The notes under the pieces were generated by a model, which saw nothing but the letters and a program-made list of their open reading frames with translations, made no database searches and had not been told where the DNA came from. The position numbers were made by a program, and so were the translations under genes. A DNA stretch of 35,372 bases from UBA4615 sp044371545. Its GTDB lineage: Bacteria; Pseudomonadota; Gammaproteobacteria; Burkholderiales; Burkholderiaceae_E. Each line of letters begins with the position of its first letter. The stretch's first letter is position 1. Location: NCBI GenBank assembly GCA_044371545.1, contig JBILTM010000024.1, positions 1 through 35,372 on the forward strand, given 5' to 3'. Shown here one piece after another: positions 8,369 through 15,648 of the stretch.

Positions 8369-8755
8369 ATGGGATTCCGCGTTCTGTGTGCGATCGGTGC
8401 GTTCTGCGCCGCGGCGGGGCTGGCGCCGCCGGCCGCCGCGCTGACCGTGACCCTCGAGGAGTGCACCGAGGGCGCCGACTTCATCCGCAATGCCGCGCTG
8501 TCGCGCGACAACGGCATCCGCGCCGAAGTGTTCCTGCGCCGCCTCGAGGACGACCTGGTCGCGATCCAGTCGGTGCCGCCGGCGCTGCGCTGGTTCGCCC
8601 GCGACGGCGACGACGAGGCGCTGCTGCGGGTCGCCGCGATCTCGGTGTTCGCCGAGCCGCGCGGCGCCGAGGACCACCACCGCGACTTCCTGTCGAACTG
8701 CCGCGCGGTGGTGGCCGCCGCGAACGGCGTACCGCCCCGCGTCGCGGTGCGCTGA
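8369..8755 (+). CDS. small exported protein of unknown function
   Basis: 128 residues from ATG 8369, preceded by a GGGAG ribosome site. Residues 1-24 form a signal peptide (MGFRVLCAIGAFCAAAGLAP, then cleavage near AAA-LTV). The mature part is about 100 residues, with two cysteines (ECTEGADF near the start, SNCRAVV near the end) that could form a disulfide. Charged helical segments lie between (RAEVFLRRLEDDLVAIQ and WFARDGDDEALLRVAA). I do not recognise a family. A strong hairpin follows it, so it seems to be a single-gene unit. Confidence 0.7.
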   Translation: MGFRVLCAIGAFCAAAGLAPPAAALTVTLEECTEGADFIRNAALSRDNGIRAEVFLRRLEDDLVAIQSVPPALRWFARDGDDEALLRVAAISVFAEPRGAEDHHRDFLSNCRAVVAAANGVPPRVAVR

Positions 8756-8762
8756 CGCGGGG

Positions 8763-8781
8763 GCGCGGCCACGGGCCGCGC
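8763..8781. terminator. hairpin after the small exported protein gene
   Basis: A perfect 8-bp stem (GCGCGGCC with GGCCGCGC) and 3-base loop begin 8 bases past the stop at 8755. No T-run. Confidence 0.5.
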
Positions 8782-8818
8782 GGCGCCCCGGGCGACGCGG
8801 TCGCCGATACTTGCCGAC

Positions 8819-8836
8819 GTCAACGATCTCGTTGAC
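8819..8836. promoter_or_regulatory. putative MarR operator, perfect 18-bp palindrome
   Basis: GTCAACGA-TC-TCGTTGAC reads the same on both strands and ends 28 bases before the MarR-GNAT start. A half-related CAACGATCG follows at 8842-8850. Size and position suit a MarR dimer repressing its own gene. A consensus -35 hexamer, TTGACA, overlaps the right arm at 8832-8837, but no good -10 is seen 17 bases downstream. Confidence 0.6.
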
Positions 8837-8864
8837 ACTGGCAACGATCGACCGGACGCCCGCC

Positions 8865-9866
8865 ATGCCTGCCGCAGCCCCTTCCCCCGACCCGTCGCTC
8901 GACGCCGCCGTCGACGCGATCCGCCGCTTCAACCGCTTCCACACGCGCCTGGCCGGCGCGCTCGACGCCACCTGGCAGGGCACCGGCCTGTCGCTCGCCC
9001 AGGTCCGCGTGCTCCACGAGCTCGCGCACCGCGACGCGCCGACCGCGGCCGAGCTCGCCGCCGCGCTGTCGATGGACCCCGGCTACCTGAGCCGCCTGCT
9101 CGACGCCTCGCGCCGCCGCGGCTGGGTCGCGGCCACGCCGGCGCCGGGCGACGCGCGCCGCCGCCTGCTGCGGCTGACCGCGGCGGGCCGGCGCGCGTAC
9201 GCGCCGCTCGAGCGCGCCGGTCGCGCGCAGGTCGCCGGCTGGCTCGCGCCGCTCGCGCCCCGGCCGCGCGCCGCGCTGCTCGACGCGATGGCCACGGTCG
9301 AGCGCCTGCTCGCGCCGGCCGCGCCCGAGGTGCCGCCGGCCGCCCCGGCGCGGACCGACACCGCGCCCTCCGACGCCCCACGCCCGCCCGCCGTCGTGCT
9401 GCGCCCGCACCGCGCCGGCGACCTCGGCTGGATCGTCGAGCGCCACGGCGCGCTGTACGCCGCCGAGTACGGCTGGGACCAGCGCTTCGAAGGCATGGTC
9501 GCGGGCATCGTCGCCCGCCTCGTCGAGCGCTTCGACCCGGCGCGCGAGGTCTGCCTGATCGCCGAGCACGACGGCGCGCGCGTCGGCTCGGCGGTTGTCG
9601 TTCGCGAGTCCGCGACGGTCGCCAAGCTGCGGCTGGTGCTGGTCGAGCCGTCGGCCCGCGGCCTGGGCATCGGCCGCGCGCTGGTCCGCGAGTGCCAGCG
9701 CTTCGCACGCGGCGTCGGCTACCGCTCGATGGTGCTGTGGACCAACGACGTGCTCGTCGCCGCCCGCGCGATCTACCGCGCCGAGGGCTTCGCGCTCGTG
9801 CGCAGCGAGCCGCATGCCGAGTTCGGCGTCCCGATGGTCGGGGAGTACTGGCGCAAGCGGCTCTGA
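8865..9866 (+). CDS. MarR regulator fused to a GNAT acetyltransferase
   Basis: 333 residues. Residues 1-150 are a MarR winged helix: TAAELAAALSMDPGYLSRLL is the recognition region and GDARRRLLRLTAAGR the wing. After a Pro/Ala linker (about 150-170), residues 175-333 are a GNAT fold with the acetyl-CoA loop SARGLGIGRALV and the late strand/helix LWTNDVLVAARAIYRAEGF. Such MarR-GNAT fusions are a known two-domain family; the acetylated substrate is usually unknown. ATG 8865 starts downstream of a perfect palindrome that is its likely autoregulatory operator. The neighbouring genes give no clue to the effector. Confidence 0.88.
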   Translation: MPAAAPSPDPSLDAAVDAIRRFNRFHTRLAGALDATWQGTGLSLAQVRVLHELAHRDAPTAAELAAALSMDPGYLSRLLDASRRRGWVAATPAPGDARRRLLRLTAAGRRAYAPLERAGRAQVAGWLAPLAPRPRAALLDAMATVERLLAPAAPEVPPAAPARTDTAPSDAPRPPAVVLRPHRAGDLGWIVERHGALYAAEYGWDQRFEGMVAGIVARLVERFDPAREVCLIAEHDGARVGSAVVVRESATVAKLRLVLVEPSARGLGIGRALVRECQRFARGVGYRSMVLWTNDVLVAARAIYRAEGFALVRSEPHAEFGVPMVGEYWRKRL

Positions 9867-9867
9867 C

Positions 9868-9890
9868 GGGCCGCGGGGCCCCCACGGCCC
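9868..9890. terminator. possible hairpin after the MarR-GNAT gene
   Basis: GGGCCG at 9868-9873 pairs with CGGCCC at 9885-9890, with a GGGGCCCC core between them. It begins 2 bases after the stop. No T-run. Confidence 0.35.
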
Positions 9891-9954
9891 GGCCGGCCGC
9901 CGCCGGCGCCCGCGTCGCGCCCCGGGGACGGCCCGCGCCCGCCCGCACGACGCC

Positions 9955-9960
9955 TACAAT
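9955..9960 (+). promoter_or_regulatory. -10 element for a probable leaderless pdxA transcript
   Basis: TACAAT is separated from ATG 9967 by 6 bases, so transcription would begin at or next to the A of the start codon. No ribosome site is visible. A -35 is not clear. Confidence 0.45.
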
Positions 9961-9966
9961 CGCCCG

Positions 9967-10986
9967 ATGGACACCGGACGCCCGCCGTTCGCGGTCACGA
10001 TGGGCGACGCCTGCGGCATCGGCCCCGAGATCGTGCTCAAGGCCTTCGTCGCGCACGCCGCCGTGCCCGGCGCGCCGTCGCTCGTCGTCTACGGCGACGC
10101 GGGCGTGCTCGCGCGGCAGGCGCGCGCGCTCGGCCTCGCGCTCGACGTCGTGCCGGTCGCGCGGCCGGCCGACGCGCTCGCCGCAGCGCCCGCGGGCGCG
10201 GGTCGGCTCCGGATGCCGGTGATCGCCTGCTCCGACCTGCCGGCCGACCTGCCCCTCGGCCGCGTCGACGCCCGCGCCGGCGCCGCGGCCCACGCCGCGA
10301 TCGTCGAGGCGAGCCGCGCCGCGATGCGCGGCGAGGTGCGCGCGGTCGTGACCGCGCCGATCCACAAGGAGGCGCTCGCGGCCGCGGGCGTCAAGCACCC
10401 GGGCCACACCGAGATCCTCGCCGAGGTCGCCGGCGTGCCCGACGTGCGGATGATGCTGGCCAACGACGAGCTGCGCACGATCCTCGTCACCATCCACGTG
10501 CCGCTGCGCGCCGCGATCGACGCGATCACCCGCGAGGCGGTGCGCGACACGATCGCGATCGCCGACGCGGGCCTGAAGCGCCTCGGCGTCGCGAGGCCGC
10601 GGATCGCCGTCGCGGGCCTGAACCCGCATGCCGGCGAGGGCGGGCTGATGGGCCGCGAGGAGATCGAGACGATCGCGCCCGCGATCGCCGACGCGCGCGC
10701 CGCCGGCATCGACGCGAGCGGCCCGTGGCCCGGCGACACCGTGTTCATGCGCGCGCGCGGCTTCCGCGAGTTCGACGTCGTCGTCGCGATGTACCACGAC
10801 CAGGGGCTGATCCCGGTCAAGTACCTCGGCCTGGACAGCGGCGTGAACGTCACCGTCGGCCTGCCGTTCGTGCGCACCTCGGTCGACCACGGCACCGCCT
10901 TCGACCTCGCCGGCCGCGGCCTCGCCGACCCCCGCAGCCTGCTCGCCGCGATCGAGCTCGCGGCGAAGCTCGCGCCCGACCGCTGA
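9967..10986 (+). CDS. pdxA: 4-hydroxythreonine-4-phosphate dehydrogenase (PdxA family)
   Basis: 339 residues, the normal PdxA length. The N-terminal FAVTMGDACGIGPEI corresponds to the family's GDPAGIGPE, with Ala-Cys in place of Pro-Ala. Metal and substrate His motifs follow in order: KHPGHTEILAE, GLNPHAGEGGLMG and MYHDQGLIPVK, then GVNVTVGLPFVRTSVDHGTAFDLAG. PdxA oxidises 4-phosphohydroxy-L-threonine with NAD+ in pyridoxal phosphate synthesis (cytosol). Relatives (PdxA2) act instead on four-carbon sugar-acid phosphates such as erythronate or threonate derivatives. The absence here of ksgA/surA, common pdxA neighbours, leaves that alternative open. It starts right after a -10-like TACAAT and is followed 49 bases later by ltaE. 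Confidence 0.9.
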   Translation: MDTGRPPFAVTMGDACGIGPEIVLKAFVAHAAVPGAPSLVVYGDAGVLARQARALGLALDVVPVARPADALAAAPAGAGRLRMPVIACSDLPADLPLGRVDARAGAAAHAAIVEASRAAMRGEVRAVVTAPIHKEALAAAGVKHPGHTEILAEVAGVPDVRMMLANDELRTILVTIHVPLRAAIDAITREAVRDTIAIADAGLKRLGVARPRIAVAGLNPHAGEGGLMGREEIETIAPAIADARAAGIDASGPWPGDTVFMRARGFREFDVVVAMYHDQGLIPVKYLGLDSGVNVTVGLPFVRTSVDHGTAFDLAGRGLADPRSLLAAIELAAKLAPDR

Positions 10987-11035
10987 CCGCGCCCCACGCG
11001 CGCCCCACGACCGACCCCGATCCCCGAGCCCCGCC

Positions 11036-12145
<1,110 letters not shown>

Positions 12146-12175
12146 CACGCGAGCCGCGGCGGCGCTGGGGGCGCT

Positions 12176-12200
12176 GTCCGACGGCGACGAGCCGGCGGAC
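12176..12200. terminator. hairpin between convergent ltaE and flavin reductase genes
   Basis: GTCCGACGGC pairs with GCCGGCGGAC (one mismatch in ten) around a 5-base loop. It sits midway between the two convergent stops and could serve both. No T-run. Confidence 0.45.
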
Positions 12201-12238
12201 GCGCGGCCCGAGGCCCGAGGCCTGAGCCCGGCGCCGCG

Positions 12239-12919
12239 TCAGTCGTTCGGCCCGTCGCGCCGCAGGATCGTCTCCTCGTTGCGGATCCGCGCGTACAGCG
12301 CCCGCCCGAGCCGTCCCACCGGACGCATCGCCTCGACGCGCAGCAGGTCGATCCGGTGGTTCATGCCCTTCACCGTGCCGAGGTACACGCGCTCGTCGAC
12401 GTGCACGTGCCGCACCTGCCCCATCACCCACCAGCTGCCGCCCAACTCGATGATCGAGTGCACGGTGCACTCGTAGGCGACCGGCGCGCCGGCCACGCGC
12501 GGCGGCTTCACCGTGGTGGACGGCGCCTCGGGCAGCTTGGCGAAGTCGAACTCGCTCTCGCCGGGCGGCAGGCCGGTCGAGGTCTCGACCATCGGCAGCA
12601 TCATCGACTCGGGGACGATGTTGACCACCATCTCGCCGTTCGCGCGGATGTTGACCAGCGTGTCCTTGGGCTTGGGCTGGCCGCGCGCGTCGCGACCCGC
12701 GCCGCCGACCGAGAAGCCCAGGATCGGCGGATCGGGCGAACAGACGTTGAAGAAGCTGTACGGCGCGAGGTTGCTGCGCCCCTCGCGGTCGATCGTCGAC
12801 ACCCAGGCGATCGGCCGCGGCATGACCGCGTCGCGCAGCAGCAGGTACATCTCGTTCGACGTCAGCGACGCGGGGTTCAGCTCCACGGTGGGCGGGGGGT
12901 GGTCCGGGGATCGGTCCAT
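12239..12919 (-). CDS. flavin reductase family protein (FMN-binding split barrel)
   Basis: 226 residues from ATG 12919. The flavin-binding segment is plain: LLLRDAVMPRPIAWVSTIDREGRSN followed by LAPYSFFNVCSPDPPILGFSV, then KDTLVNIRANGEMVVNIV. This is the flavin reductase-like/DIM6-NTAB family. Members reduce FMN for two-component monooxygenases or act as flavoproteins on their own. The C-terminal 50 residues (GTVKGMNHRIDLLRVEAMRPVGRLG) match the longer subgroup. No partner monooxygenase lies nearby, so its role is open. A possible leftward -10 (TACAGT) is about 35 bases upstream. Confidence 0.85.
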   Translation of the reverse strand: MDRSPDHPPPTVELNPASLTSNEMYLLLRDAVMPRPIAWVSTIDREGRSNLAPYSFFNVCSPDPPILGFSVGGAGRDARGQPKPKDTLVNIRANGEMVVNIVPESMMLPMVETSTGLPPGESEFDFAKLPEAPSTTVKPPRVAGAPVAYECTVHSIIELGGSWWVMGQVRHVHVDERVYLGTVKGMNHRIDLLRVEAMRPVGRLGRALYARIRNEETILRRDGPND

Positions 12920-13114
12920 GTCGGGCGTCGCTCGGTCGGTGGCGGAAGCGGCGACTGTACCGGAGCCGCGCCGGGGCCGCCGCGCGCCGGCCCGCACCCC
13001 GACACGCCCGGGCACGCGACTGGCCTGCCGCGGCCGTGCAACCGCGGTCGCAGACCGCTGGGGCCGTTCGGCGATCCAATGTGCCCGATGGCACCACACC
13101 AAGGCAGGCAGGCC

Positions 13115-13321
13115 ATGAAGCCGAATGTCGGCGGCATCGACCGCGTGCTGCGCATCGTCGCGGGCCTGGTCCTGATCGCCCTCGCGGCGACGGGCACGGT
13201 CCGCGCCTGGGGCTGGATCGGGGTCGTCCCGCTGGCCACCGGGCTGTTCCGGTTCTGCCCGGTCCATTCGCTGCTCGGCCTGAGCACCTGCCCGCTGCGC
13301 ACGGCGCGCGGCCCGGCCTGA
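13115..13321 (+). CDS. DUF2892 small membrane protein
   Basis: 68 residues with the family's layout: MKPNVGGIDRVLRIVAG, then a first membrane span (LVLIALAATGTVRAWGWIG), a short turn and a second span ending in GLFRFCPVHSLLGLSTCP. The two Cys near the C-terminus are typical of this YgaP-like transmembrane domain, often found with rhodanese or sulfur genes. It stands alone here, with a strong hairpin directly after it. Start ATG 13115 follows a purine-rich aaggcaggcagg. Confidence 0.85.
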   Translation: MKPNVGGIDRVLRIVAGLVLIALAATGTVRAWGWIGVVPLATGLFRFCPVHSLLGLSTCPLRTARGPA

Positions 13322-13322
13322 G

Positions 13323-13363
13323 GGCGGCGACGGCGGCGGACCGGGCGCCGCCGCCGTCCCGCC
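13323..13363. terminator. strong hairpin after the DUF2892 gene
   Basis: A 16-bp GC stem with one bulged C: 13323-13327 and 13329-13339 pair with 13348-13363 around an 8-base loop. It starts 2 bases after the stop and insulates the FNR-type promoter that follows. Confidence 0.6.
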
Positions 13364-13375
13364 CCGAGGTCGTGC

Positions 13376-13417
13376 TTGACCTCGATCAAGGTTCCCGGCG
13401 GCGGCGCGGCCTACGAT
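13376..13417 (+). promoter_or_regulatory. FNR/Anr-type box and class II promoter
   Basis: TTGAC-CTCG-ATCAA at 13376-13389 matches the FNR/Anr consensus TTGAT-N4-ATCAA in 9 of 10 defined positions. A -10-like TACGAT lies at 13412-13417. If the start point is 7 bases past the -10, the box is centred at -41.5, exactly the class II activator position. It points to oxygen-limited induction of the two genes downstream. Confidence 0.7.
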
Positions 13418-13472
13418 GGTTCCGCGTTCACGACACACGCCAGCGAAGCACGCACGAAAGGCCCGACACACG

Positions 13473-13850
13473 ATGGATCCCCTCGACGCCGCCCGCATCC
13501 GCCGCACGATCGAGCGCCGGCTCGACACGCTGCGCGGCGAGATCACCGACAAGCTCGGCGACGCCGCGCTCGTCAACGCAGGGCTCGACCACAACGCCGA
13601 CTCGGGCGACCTGTCGGTCGCCGCCGACACCGCAAGCGCCGACTTCGCCGACGCGCGCCGCGACATCGAGGAATTGCAGGCCGGCCGCGCCGCGCTCGCG
13701 CGCCTCGAGTCCGGCGACTACGGCACCTGCGTCGACTGCGGCGAGGCGATCCCCGCCGGCCGACTGCAGGCCCAGCCCTTCGCGATCCGCTGCGTCGCGT
13801 GCCAGGAGCGCCGCGAGCGCGCCGCCGGCACGCACCGCAGCACGCTCTAG
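13473..13850 (+). CDS. TraR/DksA-type zinc-finger protein
   Basis: 125 residues from ATG 13473. The N-terminal half is helical (IRRTIERRLDTLRGEITDKLG and ADFADARRDIEELQAGRAAL), as in the DksA coiled coil, though shorter. The C-terminal half is a four-Cys zinc finger: CVDCGEAIPAGRLQAQPFAI then RCVACQ. DksA-like proteins insert into the RNA polymerase secondary channel and alter transcription in stress; the short paralogues are less well understood. An upstream in-frame start at 13416 is rejected because it lies within the -10 of the FNR-type promoter. Likely oxygen-regulated together with the next gene. Confidence 0.87.
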   Translation: MDPLDAARIRRTIERRLDTLRGEITDKLGDAALVNAGLDHNADSGDLSVAADTASADFADARRDIEELQAGRAALARLESGDYGTCVDCGEAIPAGRLQAQPFAIRCVACQERRERAAGTHRSTL

Positions 13851-13932
13851 ACGCACCGCTTTGCGTTCCGATCGTCTCCTCCTGGCAGCAGCCTCTCCTC
13901 CTCCCTCGATACCCACTCCAAGAGACCTCGCC

Positions 13933-14325
13933 ATGTCCCACGTCCACGCCGTCGTCTGGCTCGACCACCGCGAAGCGAAGGTCATCGACTTCTCGGTCGA
14001 CGACAAGCACGTCGTCGCCGTCCACCACTCGGGCGGCCACCGCCAGGTCCACCACAAGGCCGGCTCGATCGGCTCGGGCCACGCGCCCGACGACGTGCAC
14101 TTCTTCGACGCGATCGTGACCGCGCTCGACGACGCCCGCGAGGTCCTGATCACCGGCCCCGGCAACGCCAAGCTCGGGCTGCGCGACCACGTCGCGAAGA
14201 AGCACGCGGAGCTCGCCAGGCGCGTCGTCGGCGTCGAGACGCTCGACCACCCGACCGAAGGCGAGCTGCTCGCCTACGCCCGCAGGTACTTCAAGCGCGT
14301 CGACGCGATGCTCGGCGACCGCTGA
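13933..14325 (+). CDS. 'translational machinery' family protein (eRF1 domain 3-like)
   Basis: 130 residues. It begins with HAVVWLDHREAKVIDFSVDD, is rich in His in the middle (VHHSGGHRQVHHKAGSIGSGH), and contains DAREVLITGPGNAKLGLRDHV and VVGVETLDHPTEGELLAYARRYFK. These match a proteobacterial family usually labelled translational machinery protein, distantly similar to the C-terminal domain of release factor eRF1. Its biochemical role is not established. It lies 82 bases after the DksA-like gene, with a pyrimidine-rich spacer and no new clear promoter, so both are probably read from the FNR-type promoter. A strong hairpin follows the stop. Confidence 0.82.
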   Translation: MSHVHAVVWLDHREAKVIDFSVDDKHVVAVHHSGGHRQVHHKAGSIGSGHAPDDVHFFDAIVTALDDAREVLITGPGNAKLGLRDHVAKKHAELARRVVGVETLDHPTEGELLAYARRYFKRVDAMLGDR

Positions 14326-14352
14326 GCCTCACCGCGGACGGCGGGCCGCGGC

Positions 14353-14381
14353 CCGGCGATGACCTCCGAGGTCATTGCCGG
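14353..14381. terminator. 13-bp hairpin / palindrome overlapping the next promoter
   Basis: The arm at 14353-14365 pairs with 14369-14381 around loop CCG; one pair is G-T (G-U in RNA). The core, ATGACCT-CCG-AGGTCAT, is a perfect palindrome. It could end transcription of the preceding gene. Its right arm contains the -35 of the DUF2834-XRE promoter, so it could equally be an operator. Confidence 0.6.
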
Positions 14382-14403
14382 CCTCGCGCACGCTGCGCAG
14401 AAT
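14375..14403 (+). promoter_or_regulatory. putative promoter of the DUF2834-XRE operon
   Basis: TTGCCG (14375-14380) and CAGAAT (14398-14403) are spaced by 17 bases. The -35 lies within the right arm of the palindrome. The start codon GTG 14437 follows 33 bases after the -10. Confidence 0.45.
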
Positions 14404-14436
14404 CGGGCCATTCCCACCCCCACCCGGGAGCCCGAC

Positions 14437-14760
14437 GTGAAGATCGCCCTGCTCGTCCTCGTCCTCGCCGTCTTCGGCGCGCTGTCCGCGCTCGCCGTCG
14501 CCGACCACGGCATCGTCGGGATCTTCGCGCACGCGCTGCAGAACACGGCCGGCATGCAGGTGCTCGCCGACCTCGTCATCGCGCTGACGCTCGTGATGAT
14601 CTGGATGATCGCCGACGCGCGCCGCACCGGCCGCACCGTCTGGCCGTGGCTGCTGCTCACGCTCGCGGCAGGCTCTTTCGGCCCGCTCGGCTACCTGCTG
14701 GTCGGCGCACTGCGCGAGCGGCGCGGCCGCACGGCCCCGCTCGCGGCCGGGGCGCGCTGA
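14437..14760 (+). CDS. DUF2834 family membrane protein
   Basis: 107 residues from GTG 14437, chosen because GGGAG lies 7 bases upstream; a longer frame from 14359 would begin inside the hairpin. Three membrane spans are visible: IALLVLVLAVFGALSALAVA, a middle span LADLVIALTLVMIWMIA and a C-terminal WLLLTLAAGSFGPLGYLLV. The DARRTG turn between spans and the GPLGYLL ending are typical of DUF2834. Function unknown. Its TGA overlaps the ATG of the XRE regulator (TGATG), so the two are translationally coupled. Confidence 0.8.
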   Translation: MKIALLVLVLAVFGALSALAVADHGIVGIFAHALQNTAGMQVLADLVIALTLVMIWMIADARRTGRTVWPWLLLTLAAGSFGPLGYLLVGALRERRGRTAPLAAGAR

Positions 14761-15584
14761 TGGACGTCGCGGCGCCGAGCGTCGGTGCGTCCCTGCGCCG
14801 ATGGCGCGCGCGGCGCGGGCTCACGCAGTCCGCATTCGCCGAGGCCTGCGGCATCTCGCAGCGGCATGCGAGCTACGTCGAGTCCGGCCGGTCGTACCCG
14901 AGCCGCGAGCTGGTGCTGCGCGCGGCCGGCGTGCTCGACGTGCCGCTCGCCGAGCGCAACGAGCTGCTGCGGCTCGCCGGCTTCGCGCCGATGTACGGCC
15001 GCCGCTCGATCGAAGACACCGACATGGACGCCGTTCGCCACGCGATCGCCCGCCTGCTCGAGCACCACGACCCGTTCCCGGCGGTCGCGGTCGACGCGCA
15101 CTGGGACGTGCTGCAGATCAACCGCAGCGCGCAGGCGCTGCTCGGCGCGTTGGTCGACGTGCCGGCGCTGGTCGCCGAGCGTGGCCGCGGGCCGGTGCCG
15201 AACGTGATGCACCTGACCTTCCATCCGCGCGGACTGTCGCGCTCGGTCGAGAACTGGGGCGTGGTCGGGCCGCACCTGTTCGCGCGGCTGCGCCAGGAGA
15301 CCTGGAGCCAGCCCGAGCTGGCCGAGCTGGTGGGCGAGGTGCAGCCCTGGGTGCCGCCCGCCGATCCGGCGGCCGAGCGCGGCACGACGCTCTCGCCGGT
15401 GCTCGAGACGCGCTTCCTCGTCGACGGCGAGCGCATCGATCTGTTCACCACGATCACCACCTTCGGCACCGCGCAGGACGTGCTCGCGGCCGGCATCCGC
15501 GTCGAGCACTTCTTCCCCGCCGACGCCCGCAGCGACGCGCTGTGCCGCGCGTTCTTCGAGGGGGCGACCGCTTCGGGACGATAA
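14760..15584 (+). CDS. XRE family regulator with MmyB-like ligand-binding domain
   Basis: 274 residues. The N-terminal helix-turn-helix (about 10-70) has SLRRWRARRGLTQSAFAEACGISQRHASYVESGRSYPSRE in pieces. The rest is an MmyB-type sensor domain: PFPAVAVDAHWDVLQINRSA, PNVMHLTFHPRGL, VENWGVVGPHLFARLRQE and FTTITTFGTAQDVLAAGIRVE. That domain is PAS-like and is thought to bind a fatty acid or similar ligand. Coupling to the DUF2834 gene suggests it controls that membrane protein, perhaps via the palindrome at 14353-14381. The stop overlaps a -10-like GATAAT (15580-15585) in front of the next gene. Confidence 0.9.
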   Translation: MDVAAPSVGASLRRWRARRGLTQSAFAEACGISQRHASYVESGRSYPSRELVLRAAGVLDVPLAERNELLRLAGFAPMYGRRSIEDTDMDAVRHAIARLLEHHDPFPAVAVDAHWDVLQINRSAQALLGALVDVPALVAERGRGPVPNVMHLTFHPRGLSRSVENWGVVGPHLFARLRQETWSQPELAELVGEVQPWVPPADPAAERGTTLSPVLETRFLVDGERIDLFTTITTFGTAQDVLAAGIRVEHFFPADARSDALCRAFFEGATASGR

Positions 15585-15648
15585 TGTCGGCTTCGCGCGG
15601 CGCGGCCCGACCCGGGCCGGCGCGCGGCGATGTCACCCCGGAGGCCCG

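Noticed and set aside
12205..12226. Short direct repeats GGCCCGAG in the ltaE-flavin reductase spacer
   Set aside because: Only two short GC-rich copies plus a partial one; expected by chance at this base composition.
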